A DNA stretch of 64,000 nucleotides, taken from assembly GCF_001443045.1 (NCBI RefSeq), contig NZ_LKPJ01000001.1, forward strand, positions 130,997 through 194,996, written 5' to 3'. The DNA is from Burkholderia ambifaria. Its GTDB lineage: Bacteria > Pseudomonadota > Gammaproteobacteria > Burkholderiales > Burkholderiaceae. The notes below the pieces were generated by a model. The model had not been told where the DNA came from and searched no databases. It worked only from the letters and a program-made list of their open reading frames with translations. The position numbers were made by a program, and so were the translations under genes. Below, piece by piece: positions 44,768 through 53,880 of the stretch. The number at the start of each line of letters is the position of its first letter. The first letter of the stretch is position 1.

Positions 44768-46273
44768 TCAACGCGCGGCGACGACGGGATGGGTGGATGC
44801 GGCAGCATCCGCACTGACGGTATCGGCCGACGTGTCGACGTAGCCGCCGCCGAGCGCCGACGCGAGTGCAATCTGCTGGTCGCGGCGGTTCATCTTCAGG
44901 TTCGCAACGGCTTCGCCAGCATTCAGCGCCGTGACATCGGCACTGAGCACGGTCAACTGGTTGGTCAGACCGGCCTTGTACTGCGTGATCGCCAGCCGAT
45001 CGGCGTCCTGCGCGGCCTGCCGTGCCGCGTTTGCATCGACGAGTTGCGCGTCGCTCGAGCGGATCTGCGCGAGCTGCGTCGCAACGTCGCTCAGCGCGCC
45101 AACCAGCGTTTGGTTGTAGGTGGCCACCGCGTAGTCGAACTCGGCATAGCGCCCTTTCAGTTGCGCGCGCAGTGCGCCTGCATCGAAGATCGGCAGGTGG
45201 ATCGCCGGTCCGGCCGACGCCGTGCGGCTTGCTGCGCTCAGGAAACGGCCAAAGCCGAACGCGTCGAGGCCGATCGCGGCGCTCAGGTTGATGTCCGGAT
45301 AGAACTCCGCCCTCGCCTCCTTGACCTGGTGCGTCATCGCGTCGACACGCCAGCGCGCGGCGACGAGGTCCGGACGACGGCTCACCAGGTCAGCCGGCAG
45401 GTTGTCCGGCAGCCGCACGTCGTTGCCAATGCCGAGCGCCGGCCGCTCGATCGCAAGGCCGCGATCCGGTCCTGCGCCGAGCAGCGCAGCCAACTGGTAG
45501 CGCGTGGTCAGAATGCTGCCGTCGAGTGCGGTGACACGGGCGCGGCTCGTTGCAAGATTCGCCTGCGCGGTCTTGCGCTCCACCTCCGTATCGAGGCCGG
45601 TCGCGATACGGCCGGCCGTGATGCGATCGATCTGCTCGCGGCGCGCGACTTCCTGTTGCGCGATGTCGCGCAGCACGTAAAGGCGGGCCAGCTGGTTGTA
45701 GGTACGCGCGATGGCGGTGTTCAACGTGAGCGTGACGAATTCAACGTCCGCCTTGCTCGCTTGCGCCTGCGACACGGCCGCCCTCAGGGCTTCGCGGTTC
45801 TTGCCCCACAGGTCGAGGTCGTACGACGCGCTCAGCAGGCCCTTGTTCTCGGTCCGCCAGGAACCGGCATACGGCGGCGGGACCATCGCCGTGCTGCTGT
45901 ACTGCTGGCGCGTCAGCGAGTAGCTCGCATCGACGCGCGGCAGTGTGCTCGCGTTCGACGCTTCGGCGAAGGCCTGCGCCTGGGCCACCCGCGCACGAGC
46001 CTGTTCGATCGTCGGACTGCCACGCAGTGCCTCGGCGATCAGCGTCTTCAGTTGCGCATCGCCGAACTGGTCGGCCCAGTCGGCAGCCGGCCAGCGGCCT
46101 TGCTCGGCCGGCAGGCTGCGGGCCGTATCGAGCTGTTGCGGCGCCACGATCCGCTTGTCGCTATGGATGCCCGCATAGTTTGCACATGCCGACAGTGCCG
46201 CCACGAAGATCGCCGACACGCCCAGTTTCAATGCGCGGGCGCCGAGGTTGGATCCATTTATCTGCGATTTCAT
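44768..46273 (-). CDS. NodT-family outer-membrane efflux lipoprotein
   Basis: A 501-residue TolC-like channel. The lipobox (LSAC) gives an acylated Cys at 30. Helical hairpin repeats and the SRRPDLVAARWRVDA block are typical of the NodT family. It is 34 bases upstream of the EmrA gene and would complete an EmrAB-type tripartite pump. Its ribosome site overlaps the inverted repeat at 46276-46289, so a bound MarR protein could directly block it. Confidence 0.93.
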   Translation of the reverse strand: MKSQINGSNLGARALKLGVSAIFVAALSACANYAGIHSDKRIVAPQQLDTARSLPAEQGRWPAADWADQFGDAQLKTLIAEALRGSPTIEQARARVAQAQAFAEASNASTLPRVDASYSLTRQQYSSTAMVPPPYAGSWRTENKGLLSASYDLDLWGKNREALRAAVSQAQASKADVEFVTLTLNTAIARTYNQLARLYVLRDIAQQEVARREQIDRITAGRIATGLDTEVERKTAQANLATSRARVTALDGSILTTRYQLAALLGAGPDRGLAIERPALGIGNDVRLPDNLPADLVSRRPDLVAARWRVDAMTHQVKEARAEFYPDINLSAAIGLDAFGFGRFLSAASRTASAGPAIHLPIFDAGALRAQLKGRYAEFDYAVATYNQTLVGALSDVATQLAQIRSSDAQLVDANAARQAAQDADRLAITQYKAGLTNQLTVLSADVTALNAGEAVANLKMNRRDQQIALASALGGGYVDTSADTVSADAAASTHPVVAAR

Positions 46274-46275
46274 TT

Positions 46276-46289
46276 TCTGACCTGTCAGA
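46276..46289. promoter_or_regulatory. MarR-type operator before the outer-membrane factor gene
   Basis: TCTGACCTGTCAGA, a perfect palindrome (6-base arms). It lies 3 bases before the outer-membrane factor start and shares TCTGA/TCAGA arms with the sites at 48482 and 48988. Confidence 0.6.
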
Positions 46290-46326
46290 TTAATGATTCA
46301 AAAAAAGGCGGACACGCCCGCCGCGC

Positions 46327-46764
46327 TCACTCGCCGATGAACTTGTGAAGCAAGCGAGACAGCTCTGCGAACTCGGCCTTCGTGAAGTTGCGCAGCCGGG
46401 CGTTCAACACATGCGGCGCGACTTCCGGAATCCGGGCCGCGACTTCCTCGCCCTTCTCCGTCAACGTGAGATTGACCACGCGGCGGTCGTCCGCGTCGCG
46501 GGAACGTTCCAGCAGTCCCTTCGCTTCCAGCTTGTCCAGCATGCGCGTCATCAGGCCCGTGTCGATCCCAAGCAGCTTCGACAGCTCGAACGGCGTGGCG
46601 GCCATGCCGCTGCGCATCGACAGCAGAATGCCCATTTGCTGGCTGGTGATGTCGAGGTCCTTGAGCGCCGCGTCCATTTCGGCAACGATCAGGTTGCGCG
46701 CCTTGCTCAGCATGAATCCGACACTATGCGTGAGCGTGAAGCTTTTGATCGTGTAATGGTCCAT
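46327..46764 (-). CDS. MarR-family regulator 1
   Basis: A 145-residue winged-helix protein. The recognition region (TPFELSKLLGIDTGLMTRML) and the wing with DDRRVVNLTLTEKG are typical. It lies between the EmrB and outer-membrane factor genes in the same direction, and is related to the MarR protein at 48523. The 109-base gap before it contains TTGATATTGACAA and AATGTCAGAG, so it may have its own promoter and operator. Expected role: repressor of the efflux cluster, released by phenolic or other drug-like ligands (family knowledge). Confidence 0.92.
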   Translation of the reverse strand: MDHYTIKSFTLTHSVGFMLSKARNLIVAEMDAALKDLDITSQQMGILLSMRSGMAATPFELSKLLGIDTGLMTRMLDKLEAKGLLERSRDADDRRVVNLTLTEKGEEVAARIPEVAPHVLNARLRNFTKAEFAELSRLLHKFIGE

Positions 46765-46873
46765 GGTGCCGTCCTATGTGATTGATATTGACAATAACTG
46801 CAATGTCAGAGTTTGTCAAGCTGGATTTCCGAATGCCACGCCCGGTGTGTCGCGTTGCCCGGATTCGCGTCGG

Positions 46874-48436
46874 TCAGTGGCCGCCGGCACCCGCGGCGCC
46901 CGCGCCAGCGCCCTTGCCCGGCTTGGTCACCCAGATCAGGGGGACGATCACGACAAAGATCACGCCCGATATCCAGAAGATGTCGTTCAGGCCCAGCATG
47001 GTCGCTTGTGCGTTGAGCGACGCTTCGAAGAAGGCTGTCGCCTTGGCGGTACCGGCGCCGAGCACCGTCTGCAGATTGGCGATACCGGCAACGTAGGTCG
47101 GGTTGCCCACGTCCGTTTGCTCGGCGAGCCGCGCATGATGGAGGATCGTCCGGTCGTTCCAGCCGGTGCTCAACAGCGACGTCCCGACCGCGCCGGCGAA
47201 AATGCGCACGAAGTTGGACAGGCCGGCCGCCGCCGGAATCTTCTCGGGCGGAAGCCCCGACAGGATGATGCCCGTGAGCGGCGTGAAGAAGAGCGCGGTG
47301 GGAATGCCTTGCAGCAACGTCGGCAGCACCAGCGTCCACGCGTCGACGCCGGTCGTATAGTTCGAGCGCATGAAAAACACGCCCGCGAAGCCAACGAAGG
47401 CCAGCGTGGCGAGCACCCGCATATCGGAGCGCGGCATGATCTTGCCCATCACGGGAGCCAGGATCACCGCGAAGATGCCCAGCGGCGCCGTCACGAGCCC
47501 CGCATCCACCGCGCGGTAGCCGAGAAAGCCCTGGATCCACTGCGGCAGGATCACCAGGTTCGCGAAGAAGATCGCGTAAGCGACCGATATCGCGACCGTG
47601 CCGCCGAGAAAGTTGCGCCCGGCGAAAAGTCGCAGGTCGACGATCGGCTTTGCCTCGGTAAACTCCCAGATCAGGAAGAACACGAAGCTGATTGCCGCCA
47701 TGATGGTCAGCGCCCAGATCACCGGCGAATTGAACCAGTCGAGGTCCTTGCCCTTGTCGAGCATGATCTGCAGCGACGCGACCCATGCGATCAGCGAGAT
47801 CAGCCCCACCTTGTCGATCGGAAGCTTGCGCGCGGGCGTATCGCGATCCCGGTAGATCGCCCAGACCGTGCCGGCGGCGAACAGGCCGACCGGCACGTTG
47901 ATGTAGAAGATCCACGACCAGCTGTAGCTGTCGGTGATCCAGCCGCCCAGCGCCGGCCCGGCGATCGGCCCAACCGTCGCGGTCATCGCCCACAGCGACA
48001 GCGCGCTCGAGCTCTTGTCCTTTGGAAAGGACGCCAGCAGCAGCGCCTGCGACAGCGGCACCAGCGGCCCCGCCACCGCGCCTTGCACGATCCGCGCGGC
48101 GAGCAGCACGAACAGGTTCGGCGCAAGCCCGCACGCCGCGGACGACAGCACGAACAGCAGAATCGCCCAAACGAACAGCTTCACTTGCCCCACCCGCTGC
48201 GTGAGCCACCCGGTCAGCGGAATCGACACCGCGTTGGCCGCGGCGAACAGCGTAATGACCCACGTCCCTTCGTCGATCGACACGCCGAGGTTGCCGGAGA
48301 GCGTCGGAATCGCGACGTTCGCGATCGACGAATCCAGCACGTTCATGAAAGTGGCGAGCGCCACGGCGAACGTGCCGAGTGCGAACCTGACGCCGGTCAG
48401 CGGCGCCGGCACACGAGGTTGGGGCGACGAATTCAT
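46874..48436 (-). CDS. emrB: EmrB-type MFS multidrug transporter (DHA2 family)
   Basis: A 520-residue transporter with about fourteen membrane segments. Family blocks are LDSSIANVAIPTLSGNLG in TM1 and GPALGGWITDSYSWSWIFYI in motif C and the following loop, both characteristic of DHA2/EmrB pumps. A Gly/Ala-rich tail ends the protein. It starts 46 bases from the palindrome at 48482-48505 and follows the second marR gene. Works with the EmrA adaptor at 43438 and the NodT channel at 44768. Confidence 0.94.
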   Translation of the reverse strand: MNSSPQPRVPAPLTGVRFALGTFAVALATFMNVLDSSIANVAIPTLSGNLGVSIDEGTWVITLFAAANAVSIPLTGWLTQRVGQVKLFVWAILLFVLSSAACGLAPNLFVLLAARIVQGAVAGPLVPLSQALLLASFPKDKSSSALSLWAMTATVGPIAGPALGGWITDSYSWSWIFYINVPVGLFAAGTVWAIYRDRDTPARKLPIDKVGLISLIAWVASLQIMLDKGKDLDWFNSPVIWALTIMAAISFVFFLIWEFTEAKPIVDLRLFAGRNFLGGTVAISVAYAIFFANLVILPQWIQGFLGYRAVDAGLVTAPLGIFAVILAPVMGKIMPRSDMRVLATLAFVGFAGVFFMRSNYTTGVDAWTLVLPTLLQGIPTALFFTPLTGIILSGLPPEKIPAAAGLSNFVRIFAGAVGTSLLSTGWNDRTILHHARLAEQTDVGNPTYVAGIANLQTVLGAGTAKATAFFEASLNAQATMLGLNDIFWISGVIFVVIVPLIWVTKPGKGAGAGAAGAGGH

Positions 48437-48481
48437 GTTGCATCCTTTAGTCTGAAATCGAACTGCCTGTCATGGGGCGGA

Positions 48482-48505
48482 AAATATCTGATATGTCAGA
48501 TATTT
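48482..48505. promoter_or_regulatory. MarR-type operator before emrB
   Basis: A perfect inverted repeat with 10-base arms (AAATATCTGA and TCAGATATTT) around TATG. It lies between the marR2 stop and the emrB start, where a promoter for the pump genes is expected. Confidence 0.7.
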
Positions 48506-48522
48506 GGATAAAAAATTTCGCG

Positions 48523-48960
48523 TCAGCCTTCGAGCAATTTGCAAACGAGCCTGCTCAATGCATCGAAGTCGGATTGCGTAAAGTGCGCGAGCCGCCGTCT
48601 CCGTATCTCGGGGATGACTTGCGCGCTTCGGGCGATGGTTTCCCACCCTTCTTGCGTCAACGAAACGTCGACCACGCGTCGATCCTTGTCGCTGCGGGCG
48701 CGTTCCACCAGGCCGCGACTTTTCAGCACGTCCAGCAACCGGGTCATGCGGCCGGGGTCGACGCCAACCAACTTCGCCAGCGCGGCCGGCGACCGCGCAT
48801 TGTCGTACGCCAGCGTCAGCAGAATGCCCAGTTGCCGCGCATCGACTCCGACTTCCGCGAGCCCCGCGTCCAGTGCCGCAGTCACCCTGTTGCAGGCCTT
48901 GCCGAGGGCGATGAGGAAAGGCTGGGTTCGCTCGGATAGTTCGTTGACCAGCTCGGTCAT
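48523..48960 (-). CDS. MarR-family regulator 2
   Basis: A 145-residue MarR repressor. The helix-turn-helix (SPAALAKLVGVDPGRMTRLL) and wing (KDRRVVDVSLTQEG) are intact. ATG 48960 has GGAGG 6-7 bases upstream; the open frame continues 64 codons upstream through the operator and is not needed. It is first in the leftward efflux cluster and has an inverted repeat in its own promoter, so it is probably autoregulated. It is a paralogue of the MarR at 46327. Confidence 0.92.
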   Translation of the reverse strand: MTELVNELSERTQPFLIALGKACNRVTAALDAGLAEVGVDARQLGILLTLAYDNARSPAALAKLVGVDPGRMTRLLDVLKSRGLVERARSDKDRRVVDVSLTQEGWETIARSAQVIPEIRRRRLAHFTQSDFDALSRLVCKLLEG

Positions 48961-48987
48961 CGGCCACCTCCATTTTCTGACATGCAA

Positions 48988-49009
48988 CATATCTGACATT
49001 GCAGATATG
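48988..49009. promoter_or_regulatory. MarR-type operator before marR2
   Basis: CATATCTG and CAGATATG, perfect 8-base arms around a 6-base centre, 28 bases upstream of the marR2 start. A half copy (TTTTCTGACATG) lies beside it at 48973-48984. Confidence 0.65.
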
Positions 49010-49111
49010 TGCAAGAATTTTTTGAGGGGCGCGAAGCAGTCGTGCCGATGCTGCCCCGGAAGGAACGCCGACGGGATTTCCTTTCCGGTTTCGGCCTTTC
49101 CGAGGGCCGGG

Positions 49112-50053
49112 TCACGCCCGGCAGGACTCGCACAGCGCCGCCTTGTCGGCATCCAGCGCTTCCGGAACGTATTCCCGGAGGAAATCGACGAACGTCCTGA
49201 TCTTCGCGTCGAGGTATTGGCGCGACGCGTACAGCACGTAGGCGGTCAGCGTCTGTAACTGATATTCGGGCAAGACGCGCACCAGCGCGCCGCTGCGAAG
49301 CGCCGGCAACGCCGTCGACAACGGGAGCGCACCGATGCCGATGCCATCCCGCAACGCAGCGCCGAGCGCATCCGGCACGTTGACCTGGAAGTCCGCCGGC
49401 GGCAGCTTGAACGTTTCCCGACCATTGGGGCCGTCCAGATGCCAGTGATCGCGCGGAAACACGGACGTGACGATCTGCAGGCACGCGTGCCCGTCGAGCT
49501 CCGGCACCGTGCTCGGCGTGCCGTGCGCGCTCAGGTAGGCCGGCGCCGCGCACAGCACGCTGTGTACGGTGCCGAGCCGATGCGACACGAGGCCAGAGTC
49601 GGGCAGATCCGACGAACTCAATTGAAATGACACGTCGTAACCCTCATCGAGCAGATCGGGCACATGATGCGACAACGTCAACTCGACGGATACCGAAGGA
49701 TTGCGTTCCCGGTAGCGCACGACCGCCGGCACGACGTACGCCTGGCCGAAACCCGTCGTCGCGTGCACATGCAGCTTGCCGGACGGCCGGGCCTGCGCAT
49801 CCGCGGCCTCCGCTTCGGCCTCGTCGATGTACGCGAGAATCCGCTCGCATCGCTCCAGATATCGCTGCCCCGCCTCGGTCAGCGCGATGCGACGTGTGCT
49901 GCGCTGGAGCAGGCGTGTGCGCAAGTGCGTCTCCAACTGCGCGATCGATCTCGATGCATAGGCGGTGGTGATGTCCTGGCGCCGAGCGGCGCCGGTGAAG
50001 CTGCCCTCTTCCGCAATGCCGACAAAGATCCGCATCATTTGCAGCGTGTCCAT
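49112..50053 (-). CDS. LysR-family transcriptional regulator
   Basis: A 313-residue LysR protein. The N-terminal helix-turn-helix spans about 18-45 (GSFTGAARRQDITTAYASRSIAQLE) and is followed by the linker helix and two periplasmic-binding-like effector lobes. The start at 50053 (MDTLQMM) matches the family; the open frame begins 5 codons earlier. It ends about 100 bases from the MarR operator region and reads in the same direction as the efflux cluster and the sucA-like gene. Target unknown. Confidence 0.9.
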   Translation of the reverse strand: MDTLQMMRIFVGIAEEGSFTGAARRQDITTAYASRSIAQLETHLRTRLLQRSTRRIALTEAGQRYLERCERILAYIDEAEAEAADAQARPSGKLHVHATTGFGQAYVVPAVVRYRERNPSVSVELTLSHHVPDLLDEGYDVSFQLSSSDLPDSGLVSHRLGTVHSVLCAAPAYLSAHGTPSTVPELDGHACLQIVTSVFPRDHWHLDGPNGRETFKLPPADFQVNVPDALGAALRDGIGIGALPLSTALPALRSGALVRVLPEYQLQTLTAYVLYASRQYLDAKIRTFVDFLREYVPEALDADKAALCESCRA

Positions 50054-50172
50054 CGACGCTTCCCTCAAATGAAATCACCCTGCGCCCGATTTTATCCGGT
50101 CCTCGACAACGACCCGGCATGGGGAACAGTCGGTGGCGCGCACATCGCCTCCGACTCGCCCCGGCTGCGTCC

Positions 50173-52998
50173 TTACTCGTCAATCGCCGCGTGCAGGAAC
50201 TTCTCCTGGCGCGCGATGTGCATCGACTTGTAACCGGGTGCGGTCGATGCCGTTGCCTCGGGTCCGATATAGCGCAACGTGACAGGCGCCTTCACGATGT
50301 CCAGCAGCTGTTCCAGCACAAAATTCCACGAACCCTGGTTTTTCGACTCTTCCTGACACCAGACAACACACTTCAGATTCGGATAGTGCTTCAGCGCCGA
50401 ACGGATCTGCGTGGCGGGGAACGGATACAACTGTTCAACGCGGATCAACGCGATATTGTCCTTTTGCGCCTTGCGCCGACGCTCCAGAAGTTCGTAATAG
50501 ACCTTGCCCGAACACAGGATGACCCGGCCCACCCTGGACGCCGCTTCGGCCATAGGCGATTCCGCCAGAATCTCGTTGAATCGGCCTTGGGCGAGATCGT
50601 CCAGGCTGCTGACGGCCTCCGGATGGCGCAGAAGCGACTTGGGCGTCATCACGACCAGCGGAACGCGATCGTGCAGCACGGCCTGCATCCGCAGCAGGTG
50701 GAAGATCTGGGCCGGTGTCGTAGGCTGAACCACCCGCATGTTGTTCTGTGCACACAGTTGCAAATAGCGCTCGAAGCGCGCGGACGCGTGCTCCGGCCCC
50801 TCCCCCTCCTGACCGTGCGGAAGCAGCATCGTTAGGCCGCTATGTTGCCCCCACTTTGCAGCGCCCGCTGACAGAAAGTTGTCGATCACGACTTGCGCGC
50901 CGTTCGCGAAGTCGCCGAACTGTGCCTCCCACAATACGAGCGAGTTCTGTCGAACAATCGAGTATCCGTACTCGAAACCCAGAACCGCAGCCTCCGACAG
51001 AACCGAGTTGGTGACCGAAAATCGTCCTTGGTCTTCCGACACATGATGCAACGGGACGTACGTGCCTTCCGCCCGAATCGACCGCTTCTGATCATGGAGC
51101 ACCGCGTGACGATGGCTGAACGTGCCACGTTCACTGTCCTGCCCACTCAAACGCACGTCAATGCCAGCGGCGAGAAGCGAGGCAAAGGCCAGATGCTCGG
51201 CCATCCCCCAATCCAGCAGACGCTTGCCTTCCGCCATCTCGCGACGCGCAGTCATCACTTTTCCCACCAGCGGATGCAGCGAGACCTGCTCGGGAATGCG
51301 CGTGATGTTGTGTGCGAGTCGATGAACGAGATCCGGCAAGGGCGGCGCGTAATAGATACGGCCGACGTTTCCATCGAGTAGTTGCGGCCAGCTCACTTCT
51401 TCGCTCTTTTGATCGGCCGGCTTCCTCTCTTCAGCGGTTTGCGCGGCGTCGAAACGCTCACGGTAGTCATGGACATACTTCTCCACGTCTTCCGCCGTCA
51501 GAATCCGCTCGACCACCAATTTCCTTGCATAGAGCGCGCGGGCACCCGGGTGGCTCGCGATGGAGCGATACATCAACGGTTGCGTGATGTTCGGCGTGTC
51601 CTGTTCCTGGTGTCCATGGCGGCGGAAGCAAACCAGCTCGATCACGACGCTCTTGCCGAACGTCGCACGAAAATCGATTGCCAGGCGTGTTGCGGCAACG
51701 ACCGCCTCGGGGTCGTCGCCATTGACGTGCAGGATCGGCGCCTCGATCATCTTGGCAATGTCGGTGCAATAGAACGACGACCGGACATCTCGCGGGTCCG
51801 AAGTGGTAAAGCCAACCTGGTTGTTCACCACCACATGTATCGTGCCGCCCGTGCCGTAGCCCCGGGTATTCGACAGGTTCATCGTCTCCATGACGATGCC
51901 CTGCCCCGAAATCGCGGCGTCGCCGTGAATCTCCACCGGCAGGACCGCACTCGCACCTTGCCCCAATACTTCGGCGCGCGCACGCGCGATTCCCTGGACA
52001 ACCGGGTTCACGATTTCCAGGTGCGACGGATTGAATGCGAGCGTGACCTCCGCCGGCCCGGTTGCCGTCGGGAGCAGGCCGGTAAAGCCCTTGTGATACT
52101 TGACGTCGCCCGCCGGAAGAAGATTCGCGGTTTTTCCCTCGAACTCGTCGAACAGCGCAGCTGGCGGCTTCCCGACGATATTGACGAGAACGTTCAGGCG
52201 TCCACGGTGCGCCATGCCGAGAATCGAGCTCTTGACGCCCCTCGTCGCGCCATATGCAACCAGTTCATCCAGCAGGACGATGAGCGACTCGCCCCCCTCG
52301 AGCGAAAAGCGCTTCTGACCGACATAGCGCGCATGCAGGTATTTCTCGAGACCTTCGGCGGCCGTCAGCCGTTCGAGGATGTGCAGCTTGTCACCGTTAT
52401 CCAGGCTCGCGCTCGAACGCGACGACTCGAGACGCATGGGCCACCAGTCGCGCTGCTCCGGATCGGCCAGATGCATGAACTCGGCGCCCAGCGTGCCGCA
52501 ATATGTCTTCGTCAGCGCCTGCACCAGATCGCCGAGCGTCGCGTCTTCGTCCGGGAAATGCGTGCCCGACATGCTGAACGTCGTGTTCAGGTCCGCCTGG
52601 GACAGATCGTAGTAAGTCGGGTTCAATTCGGGCACGGGCACCGGCGCCGTCCAGCGCAGCGGGTCCAGATGCGCATTGCGGGTGCCTACCATGCGATAGG
52701 CCGAAATCAAGGCCTGCACGGCGACCTGCTTCCGGGCAAAACCGAGTACCTCGCTTTCCGAACGTCCGCCAGTGCGCGCCTTCTTGGCCAACTCGACGAA
52801 ACGAGACACGACGGGTGCGTGCGCAACATCGCCGGCACCCGATCCGTCAGCCGCCGGGACGCCCTGCAACGCGTCGAAATAATCGCGCCACTCGGCCGAC
52901 ACCGTGTTTGGGTGTGCGAGGTACGCCTCGTATTGCTCCTCGACATAAGAAGCATTGCCTCCGAACAGGAAGGAGGTACTCCGGTTCCGCATCGTCAT
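50173..52998 (-). CDS. sucA: 2-oxoglutarate dehydrogenase E1 component (stand-alone copy)
   Basis: A 941-residue thiamine-diphosphate enzyme of full length. The N-terminal segment (FLFGGNASYVEEQYEAYL) is the family's E2-interaction region. Active-site blocks are GMAHRGRLNVLVN, the HGDAAISGQG ThDP/metal region and FRRHGHQEQDTP; the transketolase-like pyrimidine domain lies at about 595-790. ATG 52998 is preferred, with GAGGA upstream. It decarboxylates 2-oxoglutarate and passes the succinyl group to E2. No E2 (sucB) or E3 (lpd) gene is adjacent, which is unusual in betaproteobacteria, where the three form one operon; it is probably a second copy or works with partners encoded elsewhere. Confidence 0.94.
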   Translation of the reverse strand: MTMRNRSTSFLFGGNASYVEEQYEAYLAHPNTVSAEWRDYFDALQGVPAADGSGAGDVAHAPVVSRFVELAKKARTGGRSESEVLGFARKQVAVQALISAYRMVGTRNAHLDPLRWTAPVPVPELNPTYYDLSQADLNTTFSMSGTHFPDEDATLGDLVQALTKTYCGTLGAEFMHLADPEQRDWWPMRLESSRSSASLDNGDKLHILERLTAAEGLEKYLHARYVGQKRFSLEGGESLIVLLDELVAYGATRGVKSSILGMAHRGRLNVLVNIVGKPPAALFDEFEGKTANLLPAGDVKYHKGFTGLLPTATGPAEVTLAFNPSHLEIVNPVVQGIARARAEVLGQGASAVLPVEIHGDAAISGQGIVMETMNLSNTRGYGTGGTIHVVVNNQVGFTTSDPRDVRSSFYCTDIAKMIEAPILHVNGDDPEAVVAATRLAIDFRATFGKSVVIELVCFRRHGHQEQDTPNITQPLMYRSIASHPGARALYARKLVVERILTAEDVEKYVHDYRERFDAAQTAEERKPADQKSEEVSWPQLLDGNVGRIYYAPPLPDLVHRLAHNITRIPEQVSLHPLVGKVMTARREMAEGKRLLDWGMAEHLAFASLLAAGIDVRLSGQDSERGTFSHRHAVLHDQKRSIRAEGTYVPLHHVSEDQGRFSVTNSVLSEAAVLGFEYGYSIVRQNSLVLWEAQFGDFANGAQVVIDNFLSAGAAKWGQHSGLTMLLPHGQEGEGPEHASARFERYLQLCAQNNMRVVQPTTPAQIFHLLRMQAVLHDRVPLVVMTPKSLLRHPEAVSSLDDLAQGRFNEILAESPMAEAASRVGRVILCSGKVYYELLERRRKAQKDNIALIRVEQLYPFPATQIRSALKHYPNLKCVVWCQEESKNQGSWNFVLEQLLDIVKAPVTLRYIGPEATASTAPGYKSMHIARQEKFLHAAIDE

Positions 52999-53284
52999 GA
53001 TGACTTTGTCCTCAGTCAGGCTCACGCCCGATATCTGCCACGAATGTATCCAAGGCAGCACCCGCTCCCGCCTTGGCCGAGCCAATGCATTCACAGGCAC
53101 ACGAAGACAAAGATCCACATCCGAAAGGAGGCAAGAGCTCGTGCCACCCAGTTCGCGTCAATTCGTGCAAGACCCCGTGACTCAAGCCACCGGGTTCCCG
53201 TGCCCGCCAGGACCAGCCGTCTCCTGACCGCTGGTAAGGACAGTTTAGGTTCTGCGGGTTTTCACTGACGCGTTAGCTACGACA

Positions 53285-53316
53285 GTTTCGGGACATTCAG
53301 CATTCATTTCCGGACA
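53285..53316. repeat. possible insertion-sequence terminal repeats
   Basis: On the minus strand TGTCCGGAAA (53307-53316) and TGTCCCGAAA (53286-53295) repeat 21 bases apart, the style of multiple terminal repeats in IS21/IS481-like elements. The PnbB-like relic starts within about 20 bases, so an element end may have cut it. 52999-53284 otherwise shows no gene. Confidence 0.3.
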
Positions 53317-53331
53317 TCGCGCCAAGATCAC

Positions 53332-53508
53332 CGGAAATTCACAAGCATTGCAGATGAACTCGTCGTTCGTTTAATCCCGTTTCTGCGAGAGATCAGGGAC
53401 ATGACCGCGAGCCCCGAGGTCGAGCAATGGCTGAACACGAAATATGGCGTTGAAAGCGCCTTGTACCAGCACCTGTCTTGACTGGTTATCAGCGGCGTGC
53501 AAGAGGGC
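53332..53508 (+). pseudogene. relic of a PnbB-like (4-hydroxylaminobenzoate lyase family) gene
   Basis: The frame reads ADELVVRLIPFLREIRDM, TASPEVEQWLNTKYGV and ESALYQHLS, a stop (53479), then LVISGVQEG. This matches, from memory, the N-terminal third of the PnbB family. The conserved continuation (GWA, then IDG-RYRRS) is missing; the sequence switches directly to a molybdenum-hydroxylase reading. Start codon and C-terminus are lost. Confidence 0.55.
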
Positions 53509-53828
53509 TGCGCTATCATTCAGGCAGCGAGCTGGACGCTGTACGAGGCGCTGTAGTACGACACGCAGAGGATTCGCAGCTTCGACTGGAGCAGTTATCC
53601 GATCCTGCGCTTCTCGGTGCCGCCGCACGGCCCGAGAGTCCACCTGATCAATCGTCCCGGCGCGCCGTTCCTCGGCGCGGCCGGCTATCGATGGGGCCGA
53701 CTGCCGGCGCACTCGCCAACGCAATCTTCCGTGCGACTGGCCAGCACATGCGCGACATGCCGTTCGCCGGTGACGAACTCATGAAACACATCGACGCCAA
53801 GACGCCTCGATGCATGAAAACTCACTGA
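53509..53828 (+). pseudogene. relic of a molybdenum-hydroxylase large subunit C-terminus
   Basis: IIQAASWTLYEAL, an in-frame TAG, then FDWSSYPILRFSVPP and HLINRPGAPFLGAAG, then a frameshift near 53690 and GALANAIFRATG with MRDMPF. This order is the C-terminal end of isoquinoline/aldehyde-oxidase-type molybdopterin subunits. One nonsense codon and one frameshift make it non-functional. It abuts the PnbB-like relic without a gap, so a deletion fused the two genes. Confidence 0.7.
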
Positions 53829-53880
53829 CGCACCGGCGCGCTCCGGTGCCGATGATTCGCCGCGAGGGGATCCGCCACTC

